Positions 9,536 to 18,443 of a DNA stretch of 64,000 bases are shown piece after piece. The stretch is from positions 363,693-427,692 of the forward strand of contig NZ_AWZR01000001.1 in assembly GCF_000472505.1 (NCBI RefSeq), read 5' to 3'. This stretch comes from Luteimonas sp. J29 (GTDB lineage: Bacteria; Pseudomonadota; Gammaproteobacteria; Xanthomonadales; Xanthomonadaceae). Under the pieces are notes generated by a model, which had not been told where the DNA came from, made no database searches, and saw nothing but the letters and a program-made list of their open reading frames with translations. Position 1 is the first letter of the stretch. Every line of letters starts with the position of its first letter. A program made the translations under genes and the position numbers.

Positions 9536-9752
9536 GGGGCTGCACGGCGCGGCGAAGCAGTTGCGTCGGCAACGATCCGGGGCGGCTTGTGCTGCATTGC
9601 AGAAACCATCCGCCCCACCTCTCGGGCTACCCTAGCGCGCCTTGTGACAGCGCAGTCATCACGGTTCCGCCGGCACGGTGGACCTGGCGGGGGACGGAAC
9701 GGGCCGGCCTCCGTCCAGGCGGCAACACACAGCATTCCCGGGGAGCGAGTAC

Positions 9753-11165
9753 ATGAGCAGTCCCAACGCCTCAGGCGAGAACACCCGCTTCATCATCCTC
9801 ATCAGCCTGGTCGCCACCATCGGCGGCTTCCTGTTCGGCTATGACAGCGGCGTGATCAACGGCACGGTCGACGGCATCACCACCGCGTTCCAGTCCGATG
9901 CCGCCGTCACCGGCTTCAACGTCGCCTCCATGCTGCTGGGCTGCGCGGTCGGCGCCTGGTTCGCCGGCACCCTGGCCGACCGTTACGGCCGGCGCACGAT
10001 GCTGCTGTGGGCGGCGGTGTTCTTCATCATCTCGGCCTGGGGCTCGGGCATCGCCAACTCCTCGCTGGAGTTCGTGGTCTACCGCGTGCTCGGCGGCCTG
10101 GCGGTGGGCGGCGCGAGCGTGATGTCGCCGGCCTACATCAGCGAGGTGTCGCCGGCGCGCTACCGGGGGCGGCTGGCGACGGTGCAGCAGATCGCGATCA
10201 TCTCCGGCCTGTTCGCCTCGTTCCTTAGCAACTACATCCTCGCGCGCCTCGCCACCGCGTCCACCGCGATGCTGTGGTGGGGGTACGAAGCCTGGCGCTG
10301 GATGTTCTGGGCCGAGCTGGTGCCGGCCACCCTGTTCCTGCTGCTGCTGTTCTTCATCCCGGAAAGCCCGCGCTACCTGGTCGCGCGCGGCCTGCGCGAG
10401 CGCGCCACGTCGGTGCTCACCCGCCTGTACGGCGCCCTGCAGGGCGAGCGCAAGCTCGGCGAGATCGACGCCTCGCTGGCGTCCGACCACCACCGCCCGC
10501 GCCTGTCCGACCTGGTCAACAAGGCCTCCGGCAAGATCCGCCCGATCGTGTGGGTGGGCGTGGGCCTGGCCACGTTCCAGCAGTTCGTCGGCATCAACGT
10601 GGTGTTCTACTACGGCGCGGTGCTGTGGCAGGCGGTCGGCTTCTCCGAGAACGACGCGCTGGCGATCAACGTGCTCTCCGGCGGCCTGAGCATCGGCGCC
10701 TGCATCGTGACCGTGCTGCTGATCGACAGGGTCGGCCGCAAGCCGCTGCTGTGGCTGGGGTCGGTCGGCATGGCGATCACCCTGGGCCTGGTGACGTACG
10801 CGTTCTCCACCGGCGGCCTCGACGATGCCGGCACGCTGCAGCTGAGCGATTCGATGGGCCTGCTGGCGCTGGTCGCGGCCAATGCCTACGTCGTGTTCTT
10901 CAACATGTCCTGGGGCCCGGTGATGTGGGTGATGCTCGGCGAGATGTTCCCCAACCAGATCCGCGGTTCGGGCCTGGCGGTGGCCGGCCTGGCGCAGTGG
11001 ACGGCGAACTTCCTCATCACCTGGACCTTCCCGATGCTGCTCGCCGGCCTCGGCCTGGCCTTCGCCTACGGCATCTACACCGTCATGGCGGTGCTGTCGG
11101 TGTTCTTCGTGCTCAGGTTCGTGCACGAAACCAAGGGCCGCGAACTGGAGCAGATGGAAGGCTGA
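9753..11165 (+). CDS. MFS sugar porter (XylE/GalP type)
   Basis: Inner-membrane sugar:proton symporter of 470 residues with about 12 membrane helices. Sugar-porter signatures are present: GGFLFGYDSGVINGT near the N-terminus, DRYGRRT, PESPRYLVARG, and VGRKPLLWLG in the second half. The chosen ATG has GGGGAG 9 nt upstream; an earlier in-frame start would add an unlikely hydrophilic tail. The preceding gap of 217 nt shows no clear promoter to me. It probably imports monosaccharides (xylose, glucose or galactose) released by the four upstream enzymes; the exact sugar cannot be read from sequence. Confidence 0.9.
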   Translation: MSSPNASGENTRFIILISLVATIGGFLFGYDSGVINGTVDGITTAFQSDAAVTGFNVASMLLGCAVGAWFAGTLADRYGRRTMLLWAAVFFIISAWGSGIANSSLEFVVYRVLGGLAVGGASVMSPAYISEVSPARYRGRLATVQQIAIISGLFASFLSNYILARLATASTAMLWWGYEAWRWMFWAELVPATLFLLLLFFIPESPRYLVARGLRERATSVLTRLYGALQGERKLGEIDASLASDHHRPRLSDLVNKASGKIRPIVWVGVGLATFQQFVGINVVFYYGAVLWQAVGFSENDALAINVLSGGLSIGACIVTVLLIDRVGRKPLLWLGSVGMAITLGLVTYAFSTGGLDDAGTLQLSDSMGLLALVAANAYVVFFNMSWGPVMWVMLGEMFPNQIRGSGLAVAGLAQWTANFLITWTFPMLLAGLGLAFAYGIYTVMAVLSVFFVLRFVHETKGRELEQMEG

Positions 11166-11310
11166 CGCCGCACGGCGTCCCGCCGCGTCGCCCCGGCGGC
11201 GCGGCGGAGCGTGCGCCACGCCTGGCGCGACCACCCGCGGACGGCGGCGCGCGGCGCCGCCTCGCCACCCGCCGCGCCGGCCCGCGCGGCGCGATCGCCG
11301 GAGGTGACGG

Positions 11311-12867
11311 ATGCAGCTGTCGGGTCTGGATATCGGGATCGTGCTGGCCTACCTCGCCGGCATCTTCCTCCTCGCGCAGTGGGTCTCGCGCGCGAAGGCG
11401 GGGCACGACCGCGACGCCGAGGACTACTTCCTGGCCGGCAAGGCGCTGCCGTGGTGGGCGATCGGCGCCTCGCTGATCGCGGCCAACATCTCGGCCGAGC
11501 AGATCATCGGCATGTCCGGGTCGGGCTACGCGATCGGCCTGGCGATCGCGTCCTACGAATGGATGGCGGCCGCCACCCTGCTGATCGTGGGCAAGTGGTT
11601 CCTGCCGGTGTTCCTGCGCAACCGCATCTTCACGATGCCGCAGTTCCTCGAGCAGCGCTACGGCCGCCGCATCCGCACGGTGATGGCGGTCTTCTGGATC
11701 GGCCTGTACGTGTTCGTGAACCTGACCTCGATCCTGTGGCTGGGCTCGCTGGCGATCGCCCACGTCTCCGGCGTGGACCAGACCTGGGCGCTGCTGGGCC
11801 TGGCCGCGTTCGCGCTTGCCTACCAGATCCATGGCGGGCTCCGCGCGGTGGCGCTCACCGACGTGGTGCAGGTGGTGCTGCTGGTGCTGGGCGGGCTGCT
11901 GCTGGCCGGGATCATGCTCGAGCGCATCGGCGGCGACGCCGGCATGTGGGGCGGCCTGCAGCGCCTGCGCGCCGAGGCGCCGGGCCACTTCCACATGATC
12001 CTCTCGCCCGACCATCCCTTCTACAAGGACCTGCCCGGCATCAGCGTGCTGGTCGGCGGGATGTGGATCATGAACGTGAGCTACTGGGGCTTCAACCAGT
12101 ACATCATCCAGCGCGCGCTCGCGGCGAAGGACATCGGCGAGGCCCAGAAGGGCGTGCTGTTCGCGGCCTTCCTCAAGCTGCTGATGCCGCTGATCGTGGT
12201 CCTGCCCGGCCTGGCCGCGGTGCTGCTGGCGCCGGGCCTGGAGCGGCCGGACGCGGCCTACCCGGCGATGATGGCGCTGCTGCCGGCCGGTGCGCTGGGG
12301 ATCGTGTTCGCGGCGCTGATCGCGGCCATCGTCTCGTCGCTGGCCTCAATGAGCAATTCGATCTCGACGATCTTCACCCTTGACCTCTACCGCCGACGCG
12401 ACGCCGGCGAACAGCACCTGGTGCGGGTGGGCCGGATCGTCACCGCGGCCTCGATGCTGCTGGCCGTGCTGGCGGCGCGCCCGCTGCTGGGCAGCTTCGA
12501 CCAGGCCTTCCAGTACATCCAGGAGTACACCGGCTTCTTCACCCCCGGCATCGTGGTGATCTTCGTGCTCGGGCTGTTCTGGAAGCGCGCCAACGAAGCG
12601 GGCGCGCTCGCGGCCGCGATCGGTTCGTTCCTGCTCTCGATCGTGCTCAAGCTGGCCTGGCCGGCGCTGCCGTTCATCGACCGCGTCGGCCTGGTGTTCC
12701 TGCTCGCGCTCGGGCTGGCGGCGGTGGTCTCGCTGCTCACCCCGCACGTGCCGGCGCGCGACGTGATCGAGACCGGGGACGTGGACTACCGGACCGGTGC
12801 GGCGTTCAACGCGGGCGCCGTGGCGGTGCTCGCGATCCTGGTCGCGCTGTACGCCGTGTTCTGGTAA
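11311..12867 (+). CDS. Sodium/sugar symporter, SSS family (vSGLT-like)
   Basis: Sodium:solute symporter of 518 residues with about 13-14 predicted membrane helices. The segment VSSLASMSNSISTIFTLDLY (Ser342, Ser343) matches the sodium-site helix of Vibrio vSGLT closely, and EDYFLAGKALPWW is the usual N-terminal family signature. That resemblance favours glucose or galactose as solute over proline or acetate. It sits 145 nt after the MFS porter and closes the xyloglucan gene run, giving the locus a second, sodium-driven uptake route. Co-regulation with the upstream genes is inferred from orientation only. Confidence 0.88.
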   Translation: MQLSGLDIGIVLAYLAGIFLLAQWVSRAKAGHDRDAEDYFLAGKALPWWAIGASLIAANISAEQIIGMSGSGYAIGLAIASYEWMAAATLLIVGKWFLPVFLRNRIFTMPQFLEQRYGRRIRTVMAVFWIGLYVFVNLTSILWLGSLAIAHVSGVDQTWALLGLAAFALAYQIHGGLRAVALTDVVQVVLLVLGGLLLAGIMLERIGGDAGMWGGLQRLRAEAPGHFHMILSPDHPFYKDLPGISVLVGGMWIMNVSYWGFNQYIIQRALAAKDIGEAQKGVLFAAFLKLLMPLIVVLPGLAAVLLAPGLERPDAAYPAMMALLPAGALGIVFAALIAAIVSSLASMSNSISTIFTLDLYRRRDAGEQHLVRVGRIVTAASMLLAVLAARPLLGSFDQAFQYIQEYTGFFTPGIVVIFVLGLFWKRANEAGALAAAIGSFLLSIVLKLAWPALPFIDRVGLVFLLALGLAAVVSLLTPHVPARDVIETGDVDYRTGAAFNAGAVAVLAILVALYAVFW

Positions 12868-12927
12868 GGCCGCGCGCGTTCCACCGCGCGCCGCAAGCGC
12901 GTAGGATCGGCCCGGGGAGGGGACGAC

Positions 12928-14901
12928 ATGCAGGCAATCGTGCTTGCCGCCGCCTGGCGGCTGTCGGTGGCGGTCGCGCTCGCGGCCACCGTGCTCGCGC
13001 CGGCCCGCGCCGCGGCGCCGGTCGACCTCGGGGACTACGTCCGCCGCGACCGTTTCGAGGACATCCGCATTTCGCCCGACGGCCGCCACCTGGCCGCGAC
13101 CGTGCCGCTGGAGGACCGGGTGGTGCTGGTGGTACTCGACCGGGCCACCGGCGGGATCGCCAGCGGCGGCGCGGGCGCGGCCAACACCGAGGTGGTCGAT
13201 TTCTGGTGGGCCGACGACGGGCACGTGCTCCTCACCATGGGGCAACGCTTCGGGAGCAGGCAGGTCACCTACCCGACCGGCGAGATCCACGTGCTCGAAC
13301 TGGACAGGAAGCGGGTGCGGCGCCTGATCGGCGAGGCCGGGCAGGCGGGCATCGTGCAGAACCTCGTCCCGACCACGCCGGAGTTCGCCACCGTGGTCGA
13401 TCCGCTCCCCGATGAGCCCGGCGTGGCCCTGGTCGCGGTGGAACTGCCCGATGCCCAGCCCAGGGCCCAGCTCGAGCGCCTGAACCTGCGCTCGGGCCGC
13501 CGCACCACGGTGACCGCCGCGCCGGTGCGCCGCGCCCGCTTCATCCTCGATCCTGCCGGCGTAGCGCGCTTCGCCTACGGCTTCGACGTGGAGAACTACA
13601 GCAAGCTGTACTACCGCGACGGCGAGGGCGCGGCGTGGCGCCTGGTGCACGACGCACGCGGCAGCGACTTCATCGCCAAGGCCGTGGGCATGGCGGCCGA
13701 CGGCGCCACCGCCTACGTGCAGGTCACCCGGCCCGACGGCGGGCCGGACGCGATCGAGGCCTGGGACATGCGGACCCTGGCCCGGACCCCGCTGCTCCAG
13801 GATCCGGTGGTCGATCCGGAGCGAATCATCTACGACAGCGACGGTCGCACCCCGGTGGGCGCGCGCTACATGGACGATGGCGTGCGCCTGCGCTTCTTCG
13901 ACGAGGATTCGGCGGTGGCACGGCGCTACCGCATGCTCGAAAGCGCATTGCCCGGCAGCGCCGTGGCGATCACCTCCGGCACCCGCGACGGCCGGCTCTC
14001 GCTGGTGCACGCCGCCAGCGATCGCGATCCCGGCCAGTACCTGCTGTTCGATGCCGAGGCCAGGACGCTCGATGGCGTGTTCGCACGCATGGACTGGCTC
14101 GCGCCCGGGCAGGCGGCGCCCACCCGCCGGATCCGGCTGCAGGCGCGCGACGGCGTCGCGCTCCACGGTTACCTGACGCGTCCCGCCGGCGCGGACGAAG
14201 GGCCGCTGCCGCTGGTGGTGATGCCCCATGGCGGCCCGTTCGGGGTCTTCGATGCGTGGTACTTCGACACCGAGAGCCAGCTGCTCGCGGCCGCCGGCTA
14301 TGCGGTGCTGCGGGTGAACTACCGCGGGTCGGGGAACTACGGGCGCCGTTTCCAGGAAAGCGGCGCCGGCCAGTGGGGCGGCGCCATGCAGGACGATCTC
14401 ACCGATGCCACCCGCTGGGCGATCGACGAGGGGATCGCGGTGGCCGACCGGATCTGCATCGTTGGCGCCAGCTACGGCGGGTACGCGGCGCTGATGGGGG
14501 TGGCCCGGGAGCCCGGCCTGTACCGCTGCGCGGTCGGCTACGTCGGGGTCTACGACCTGCCCGCGCTGCACGCCGACCGGGCGCGCACGGCCGCGTCCCT
14601 GCGCCACTGGGTGAACGAATGGATGGGCGCGCGCGACACCCTGGCCGCGCGCTCGCCGGTCAACCTGGCGGCGCGGATCAAGGCGCCGGTACTGCTGGTC
14701 GCCGGGGGCGCCGACACCATCGCCCCGATCTCGCACAGCCGCCGCATGCAGCGCGCGCTGGAGGCGCATGACGTGCCGGTGCGGACGCTGTACGTGGACA
14801 GCGAGGGCCATGGCTTCCGCAGCGAGGACAACCGCCGTCGCTACTACGCCGAGCTGCTGTCGTTCCTGGCCGGGCATCTCGGCGGCGCCACCGCGCAGTG
14901 A
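12928..14901 (+). CDS. S9 family prolyl oligopeptidase-like peptidase, secreted
   Basis: Serine peptidase of 657 residues: a signal peptide (cleavage after ARA, about residue 28), a beta-propeller-like N-terminal half, then an alpha/beta hydrolase domain from about residue 410. The catalytic triad is visible: Ser515 in GASYGGYAA, Asp596 in GGADTIAP and His628 in EGHGF. The acylaminoacyl/dipeptidyl peptidase branch of S9 fits best. It should act on short peptides in the periplasm or outside the cell. A TAGGAT box at 12902 and GGGGAGGGGA before the ATG suggest its own promoter and a strong ribosome binding site, so it is probably not part of the sugar operon. Confidence 0.92.
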   Translation: MQAIVLAAAWRLSVAVALAATVLAPARAAAPVDLGDYVRRDRFEDIRISPDGRHLAATVPLEDRVVLVVLDRATGGIASGGAGAANTEVVDFWWADDGHVLLTMGQRFGSRQVTYPTGEIHVLELDRKRVRRLIGEAGQAGIVQNLVPTTPEFATVVDPLPDEPGVALVAVELPDAQPRAQLERLNLRSGRRTTVTAAPVRRARFILDPAGVARFAYGFDVENYSKLYYRDGEGAAWRLVHDARGSDFIAKAVGMAADGATAYVQVTRPDGGPDAIEAWDMRTLARTPLLQDPVVDPERIIYDSDGRTPVGARYMDDGVRLRFFDEDSAVARRYRMLESALPGSAVAITSGTRDGRLSLVHAASDRDPGQYLLFDAEARTLDGVFARMDWLAPGQAAPTRRIRLQARDGVALHGYLTRPAGADEGPLPLVVMPHGGPFGVFDAWYFDTESQLLAAAGYAVLRVNYRGSGNYGRRFQESGAGQWGGAMQDDLTDATRWAIDEGIAVADRICIVGASYGGYAALMGVAREPGLYRCAVGYVGVYDLPALHADRARTAASLRHWVNEWMGARDTLAARSPVNLAARIKAPVLLVAGGADTIAPISHSRRMQRALEAHDVPVRTLYVDSEGHGFRSEDNRRRYYAELLSFLAGHLGGATAQ

Positions 14902-14974
14902 CCGTTGCGGCCGTGACCTTGATGGCGGTCGCGGCGCAGCGGGATACACTGCCTCCATCATGGAGGAGCGGGGG

Positions 14975-16093
14975 ATGCGCGACATGCGGTGGCGGACGGC
15001 GGCTGGCGCAGGGACGGGTGCGCCCGGCGGGGGGCTGTCGGTCGACGCCGCGCGCCTGTCCGACGTGCTTGCGCGGATCTCGCGCGAAGCGCTGCAGGCC
15101 GATGGCCTCGACGACGTCCTGCAGCGCATCGTCGACTGCGTCGTCCAGCGGCTGCCCGTCCCGATCGCGAGCATCATCCTGCTCGACGACAGCGGCACCC
15201 GCTTCGTGAAGGAAGTCTGGGCCGGGGACATCCCGCTGGCCGAGATCGACGTGACCATCTGGGACGTCTCGATGGGCATCGCCGGGCGCTGCGCGCGCAC
15301 CGGCAAGCCGCAGCTGATCACCGACGTCAGCCGCGACCCGGACTACGTGATGGGCAACCCGGCGGTGCGCTCGGAATACGTGGTGCCGATCCGGCATCGC
15401 GGGCGCCTGCACGGCGTGCTCAACGTCGAAAGCACCGGCGACGACTTCTTCACCGCCGAGACTTGCGCGGTGTTCGACGCGATCGCGCACCAGGTGGCCG
15501 GCGCCATCCACCTGGCGCGCGTGGTGGCGGAACTGGAAGCGGCCAACCGCAAGCTGCGCGAACTCTCCACCGTCGACGGCCTCACCGGCCTGGCCAACCG
15601 CCGCTGCCTCGACGAGCGCCTGGCCTTCGACTGCCGGGAGCAGCGTGGCCCGCTGGCGCTGCTGCTGGTGGACGCGGACTGCTTCAAGCAGCTCAACGAC
15701 GCCCTGGGCCACCTGCACGGCGACGAGTGCCTGCGGCGCCTGGCCGGCATCTGCGGCGGGTTCGCGCGCGGCGAAGGCGACATGGCCGCGCGCTACGGCG
15801 GCGACGAGCTGGCCCTGGTGCTGCCGGGGCGCGAGGTGGACGAGGCCATGGCGATCGCCGAGCGCCTGCGCCAGCGGGTGGAAGAGGCGGCGATGGCGCA
15901 CCCGGTGTCGGTGGTGGCGCCGTGGGTCACGGTCAGCGTCGGGGTCAACGTCGTCGGACCCGGCCGGACCCGGACCCCCGCCCGTCTGCTCGCGGGCGCG
16001 GACCGCGCCCTGTACGCAGCCAAGTCGCAGGGGCGCAACCGGATCGCCGCGGCGACGCCGCCGCCGGAGCGACCCGGACCGGCCGCCGGCTGA
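14975..16093 (+). CDS. GAF-GGDEF diguanylate cyclase (GGDEL variant)
   Basis: Cytoplasmic signalling protein of 372 residues. A GAF domain (about 35-195, ending HGVLNVEST and DAIAHQVAGAIHLA) is joined by a helical linker to a GGDEF domain. The active-site loop reads ARYGGDELALVLPG, with Leu in place of the final Phe; the metal/substrate residues GGDE are intact. The canonical RxxD inhibitory site is not present at the expected distance (it reads RGEGD). The start at 14975 is preceded by GGAGGAG at 6 nt; an ATG at 14960 overlaps that signal. It probably makes cyclic di-GMP in response to a small ligand. The partly altered loop leaves activity to be tested. Confidence 0.88.
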   Translation: MRDMRWRTAAGAGTGAPGGGLSVDAARLSDVLARISREALQADGLDDVLQRIVDCVVQRLPVPIASIILLDDSGTRFVKEVWAGDIPLAEIDVTIWDVSMGIAGRCARTGKPQLITDVSRDPDYVMGNPAVRSEYVVPIRHRGRLHGVLNVESTGDDFFTAETCAVFDAIAHQVAGAIHLARVVAELEAANRKLRELSTVDGLTGLANRRCLDERLAFDCREQRGPLALLLVDADCFKQLNDALGHLHGDECLRRLAGICGGFARGEGDMAARYGGDELALVLPGREVDEAMAIAERLRQRVEEAAMAHPVSVVAPWVTVSVGVNVVGPGRTRTPARLLAGADRALYAAKSQGRNRIAAATPPPERPGPAAG

Positions 16094-16103
16094 AGGCGGC
16101 TGC

Positions 16104-16493
16104 TCAGGCGTGCGCCGGGCGGGCGCCCACCTGCCTGCGCACCGCGTCGACGTCGCGCACCGGGCGCACCTCGATGCAGCCGGTCTCTGCCCAGGGGAAC
16201 TGCGCGGCCAGCTCCAGCGCTTCCTCCAGGCTGTCCGCCTCGACCAGGTTGAAGCCGGCCAGGATCTCCTTGGTCTCGGCGAACGGCCCGTCGACGATGC
16301 TCACCTTGCCGTTGCGGCGGCGCACCGACTTCGCGGTCGAAGGGCGCTCGAGCTGCCTGTAGTCGACCAGCGTGCCGTGGGCCTTGAGTTCGTCGGCGCG
16401 TTCGAGGCAGTGGCGCATGCGGCTCTCGTATTCGCCTTCGGGCAGCGCTTCCTGCAGCGCCTCGTCGATGTAGACCAGCAGCAGGTATTGCAT
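16104..16493 (-). CDS. YciI/DGPF-domain protein
   Basis: Small cytoplasmic protein of 129 residues of the YCII-related (DGPF) family. It starts MQYLLLVYIDE and contains the signature KVSIVDGPFAETKE around residue 65. Members are often next to ECF sigma factors or act as small enzymes or scaffolds; function is mostly unassigned. No ECF sigma gene is adjacent here. It is convergent with the diguanylate cyclase (10 nt apart) and follows msrB on the same strand. Confidence 0.85.
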   Translation of the reverse strand: MQYLLLVYIDEALQEALPEGEYESRMRHCLERADELKAHGTLVDYRQLERPSTAKSVRRRNGKVSIVDGPFAETKEILAGFNLVEADSLEEALELAAQFPWAETGCIEVRPVRDVDAVRRQVGARPAHA

Positions 16494-16515
16494 GGGATCG
16501 TCCTGGCGGTGGGGG

Positions 16516-16983
16516 TCAGTCGGCGGCGCCGGCCTCGGCGCCGCCGCGACCGAGCGGATCGGGCAGCGGCTGGCCCGCGTCCACGAAGGCCAGCGACACC
16601 GAGTTGATGCAGTGGCGCTCGAAGGTGGGGGGCGGACCGTCGGGGAACACGTGGCCGAGGTGGCTGCCGCAGCGCGCGCAGACCTCCTCGGTGCGGACCA
16701 TGCCGTGGCTGGTGTCGCGCACGTAGCGCAGGTGCTCGGGCGCGTACGGGGCGAAGAAGCTCGGCCAGCCGGTGCCCGAGTCGAACTTGGCCCCGGAGCG
16801 GAACAGCGGCAGGCCGCACAGGCGGCAGCAGTAGACGCCCTCGCGCTTGTTGTCGAGGAACACGCCGCAGAACGGCGCCTCGGTGCCGTGGGCGAGCAGG
16901 ACCCGGCGCTCGGCCTCGTCCAGGCCGGCCTCGAGGGCGGCGCGCTGGGCGGGGTCGGGCGGGGTCAGGTCGAATCCGGACAC
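16516..16983 (-). CDS. msrB: Peptide-methionine (R)-S-oxide reductase MsrB
   Basis: Repairs methionine-R-sulfoxide in proteins using thioredoxin. With a GTG start at 16983, preceded by AGGAG at 7 nt, the protein is 155 residues. Zinc-binding pairs CxxC lie at C53/C56 and C102/C105, the GTGWPSF substrate loop at about 70-76, and the catalytic Cys125 in RHCINS. A longer frame upstream exists but lacks a ribosome binding site. No MsrA fusion is present. Confidence 0.93.
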   Translation of the reverse strand: MSGFDLTPPDPAQRAALEAGLDEAERRVLLAHGTEAPFCGVFLDNKREGVYCCRLCGLPLFRSGAKFDSGTGWPSFFAPYAPEHLRYVRDTSHGMVRTEEVCARCGSHLGHVFPDGPPPTFERHCINSVSLAFVDAGQPLPDPLGRGGAEAGAAD

Positions 16984-17060
16984 GTGGCGGCTCCTGCGGT
17001 GGAGCAGCGAGTTTGCCACCTGCGCCGCGGATGCCCAAACGCCCCCGGCGGCGGCGCGCG

Positions 17061-17315
17061 TCAGCCCCTGGGCGGCAGCAGGTACCAGGCTTCGACCTCG
17101 CCCCTGAGCTTCACCGTCAGCGGCTGGCCGCGGCGGTCGAGCGCCTTGCCGGCGGCCACCCGGATCCAGCCTTCGCTGATGCAGTACTCCTCGACGTCGC
17201 GCCGTTCCACGCCCTTGAAGCGGATCCCGATGCCACGGTCGAGCGACGCCTCGTCGTAGTAGGGGCTGCGCGGGTCGTTGGACAGGCGGTCGGGCGGGGA
17301 ATCGGTCTCGGTCAT
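17061..17315 (-). CDS. DUF3297 family protein
   Basis: Small acidic-to-neutral protein of 84 residues of a proteobacterial family of unknown function, sometimes labelled as a glutathione peroxidase without evidence. Recognised by DRLSNDPRSPYYDEASLDRG and the C-terminal GEVEAWYLLPP. No membrane or export signal. It lies between MsrB and a DUF4031 gene on the same strand; no function is claimed. Confidence 0.8.
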   Translation of the reverse strand: MTETDSPPDRLSNDPRSPYYDEASLDRGIGIRFKGVERRDVEEYCISEGWIRVAAGKALDRRGQPLTVKLRGEVEAWYLLPPRG

Positions 17316-17361
17316 GGCGGGCGCGTGGCGTCGGTACCCGCGCGATTGTAGCCGACCCGGC

Positions 17362-17646
17362 TCAAGACGCCTCGCCGCGTCCCTGCGCCTTCGCCCGTGC
17401 GATCACCGCGCGCACCAGGTCGCGGTCGCGGTGGCGCGAGATCGGCCGCGCGCCGAGCGCGATCGCCAGCTCGCGCAGTTCGGCGGTGACGTCGTAGTGG
17501 GCGCCGCTGGTGCGGTCCTGGAACGCGTGGCGCGGGATGCCGAGGCGCGCGGCGAAGGCGTGCAGCTCGTCGAGCGTGTCGGCCATCAGGTGCGCCCAGC
17601 GCCTGCCGCGCCACAGCGTGACCGCATCGTCGACGTAGACAGCCAT
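17362..17646 (-). CDS. DUF4031 domain protein
   Basis: Protein of 94 residues starting MAVYVDDAVTLWRGRRWAHL, typical of DUF4031, a family of unknown function. The Asp-rich start (YVDDA) and the central HAFQDRTSGAHYDVT segment are the conserved parts. The start at 17646 is preceded by GAGGA at about 12 nt; an earlier in-frame start would add an arginine-rich tail. It is 46 nt upstream of the DUF3297 gene and may share its transcript. Confidence 0.8.
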   Translation of the reverse strand: MAVYVDDAVTLWRGRRWAHLMADTLDELHAFAARLGIPRHAFQDRTSGAHYDVTAELRELAIALGARPISRHRDRDLVRAVIARAKAQGRGEAS

Positions 17647-17771
17647 CCTGCGCAGGGTCCTCGTGGGGCGAGGCGCCATCTTCGCGCAAACGCGGGGTCG
17701 CGTGGTCGCGCAACCGCGTGGGCGATGGCGGATGCGACGAGGGCGCCGTCGCCGGCGCCCTCGGGCGGGGT

Positions 17772-18335
17772 TCAGTGGCTGGCGACCACCGGCGGACCCA
17801 GTTCGTCGCGGGCCCAGCGGTCGATCATCCGCTTCTCGTAGTACAGGTTGTCGCGCACCGGATGGCTGCCGGTGGTGAGGAAGCCGGCGTCGCGCAGTTC
17901 GCGGGTGCCCTCGGCCAGCACTTCGCCGTTGGCGCCGAGGTGGCGCACCTCGAGCTTCATCGACGGCGGGTAGTGGTCGCGCACGATGCGCACGTCCTGC
18001 ATGTGCATGCCGCGCCAGGGCTCATAGCGGCCCGCGCGATGCAGGTCGGTGATCGTCACCTCCAGGCGGTGACCTTCGGGCAGGCGCCTGGCGGCGGCCT
18101 CGCGCACGTGCTCGGCGAGCTCGTACACCCAGTTGCCCTGGGCCGCGCGCCAGCGGTTGCCGCTGAACTTGAGGTCGGAGAATCCGGAGGGATCGGTCCA
18201 CTGCACGCTGACCGGGCCGTCGTCGGGCAGGGCGCGGGGCGCATCCGGATCGGTCACGTTGCGGGTGGCCGCGACGGCGGTGCTGGCCGCGAACAGGACG
18301 GCGACGAACAGAAGGAAGCGGGTGGCGTGTCTCAT
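17772..18335 (-). CDS. DUF3016 domain secreted protein
   Basis: Exported protein of 187 residues. The signal peptide runs to STAVAA (about residue 21). The body carries VSVQWTDPSGFSDLKFS and LEVTITDLHRAGRYEPW, typical of DUF3016, a periplasmic family of unknown function in gamma-proteobacteria. The start at 18335 has AGGAG 7 nt upstream, better than the upstream in-frame start. It stands alone between the small DUF genes and tesA. Confidence 0.85.
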   Translation of the reverse strand: MRHATRFLLFVAVLFAASTAVAATRNVTDPDAPRALPDDGPVSVQWTDPSGFSDLKFSGNRWRAAQGNWVYELAEHVREAAARRLPEGHRLEVTITDLHRAGRYEPWRGMHMQDVRIVRDHYPPSMKLEVRHLGANGEVLAEGTRELRDAGFLTTGSHPVRDNLYYEKRMIDRWARDELGPPVVASH

Positions 18336-18443
18336 GGCGATACTCCTGTCAGCACGCCGAGTCTGCGACCGCGGGGCTGAACCGTGCACGACCCCGCAGG
18401 GTGCCCGCCCCGCGGGCGGGCGACCGGGCCCCTTGCCGTGGCC

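Noticed and set aside
14902..14974. TACACT at 14945 as a firm promoter for the diguanylate cyclase
   Set aside because: The best upstream -35 candidate (TTGATG) is 20 nt away, so support is too weak to annotate.
17061..17315. Glutathione peroxidase annotation for the DUF3297 protein
   Set aside because: No catalytic Cys/Sec, Gln or Trp arrangement is present; the family is of unknown function.
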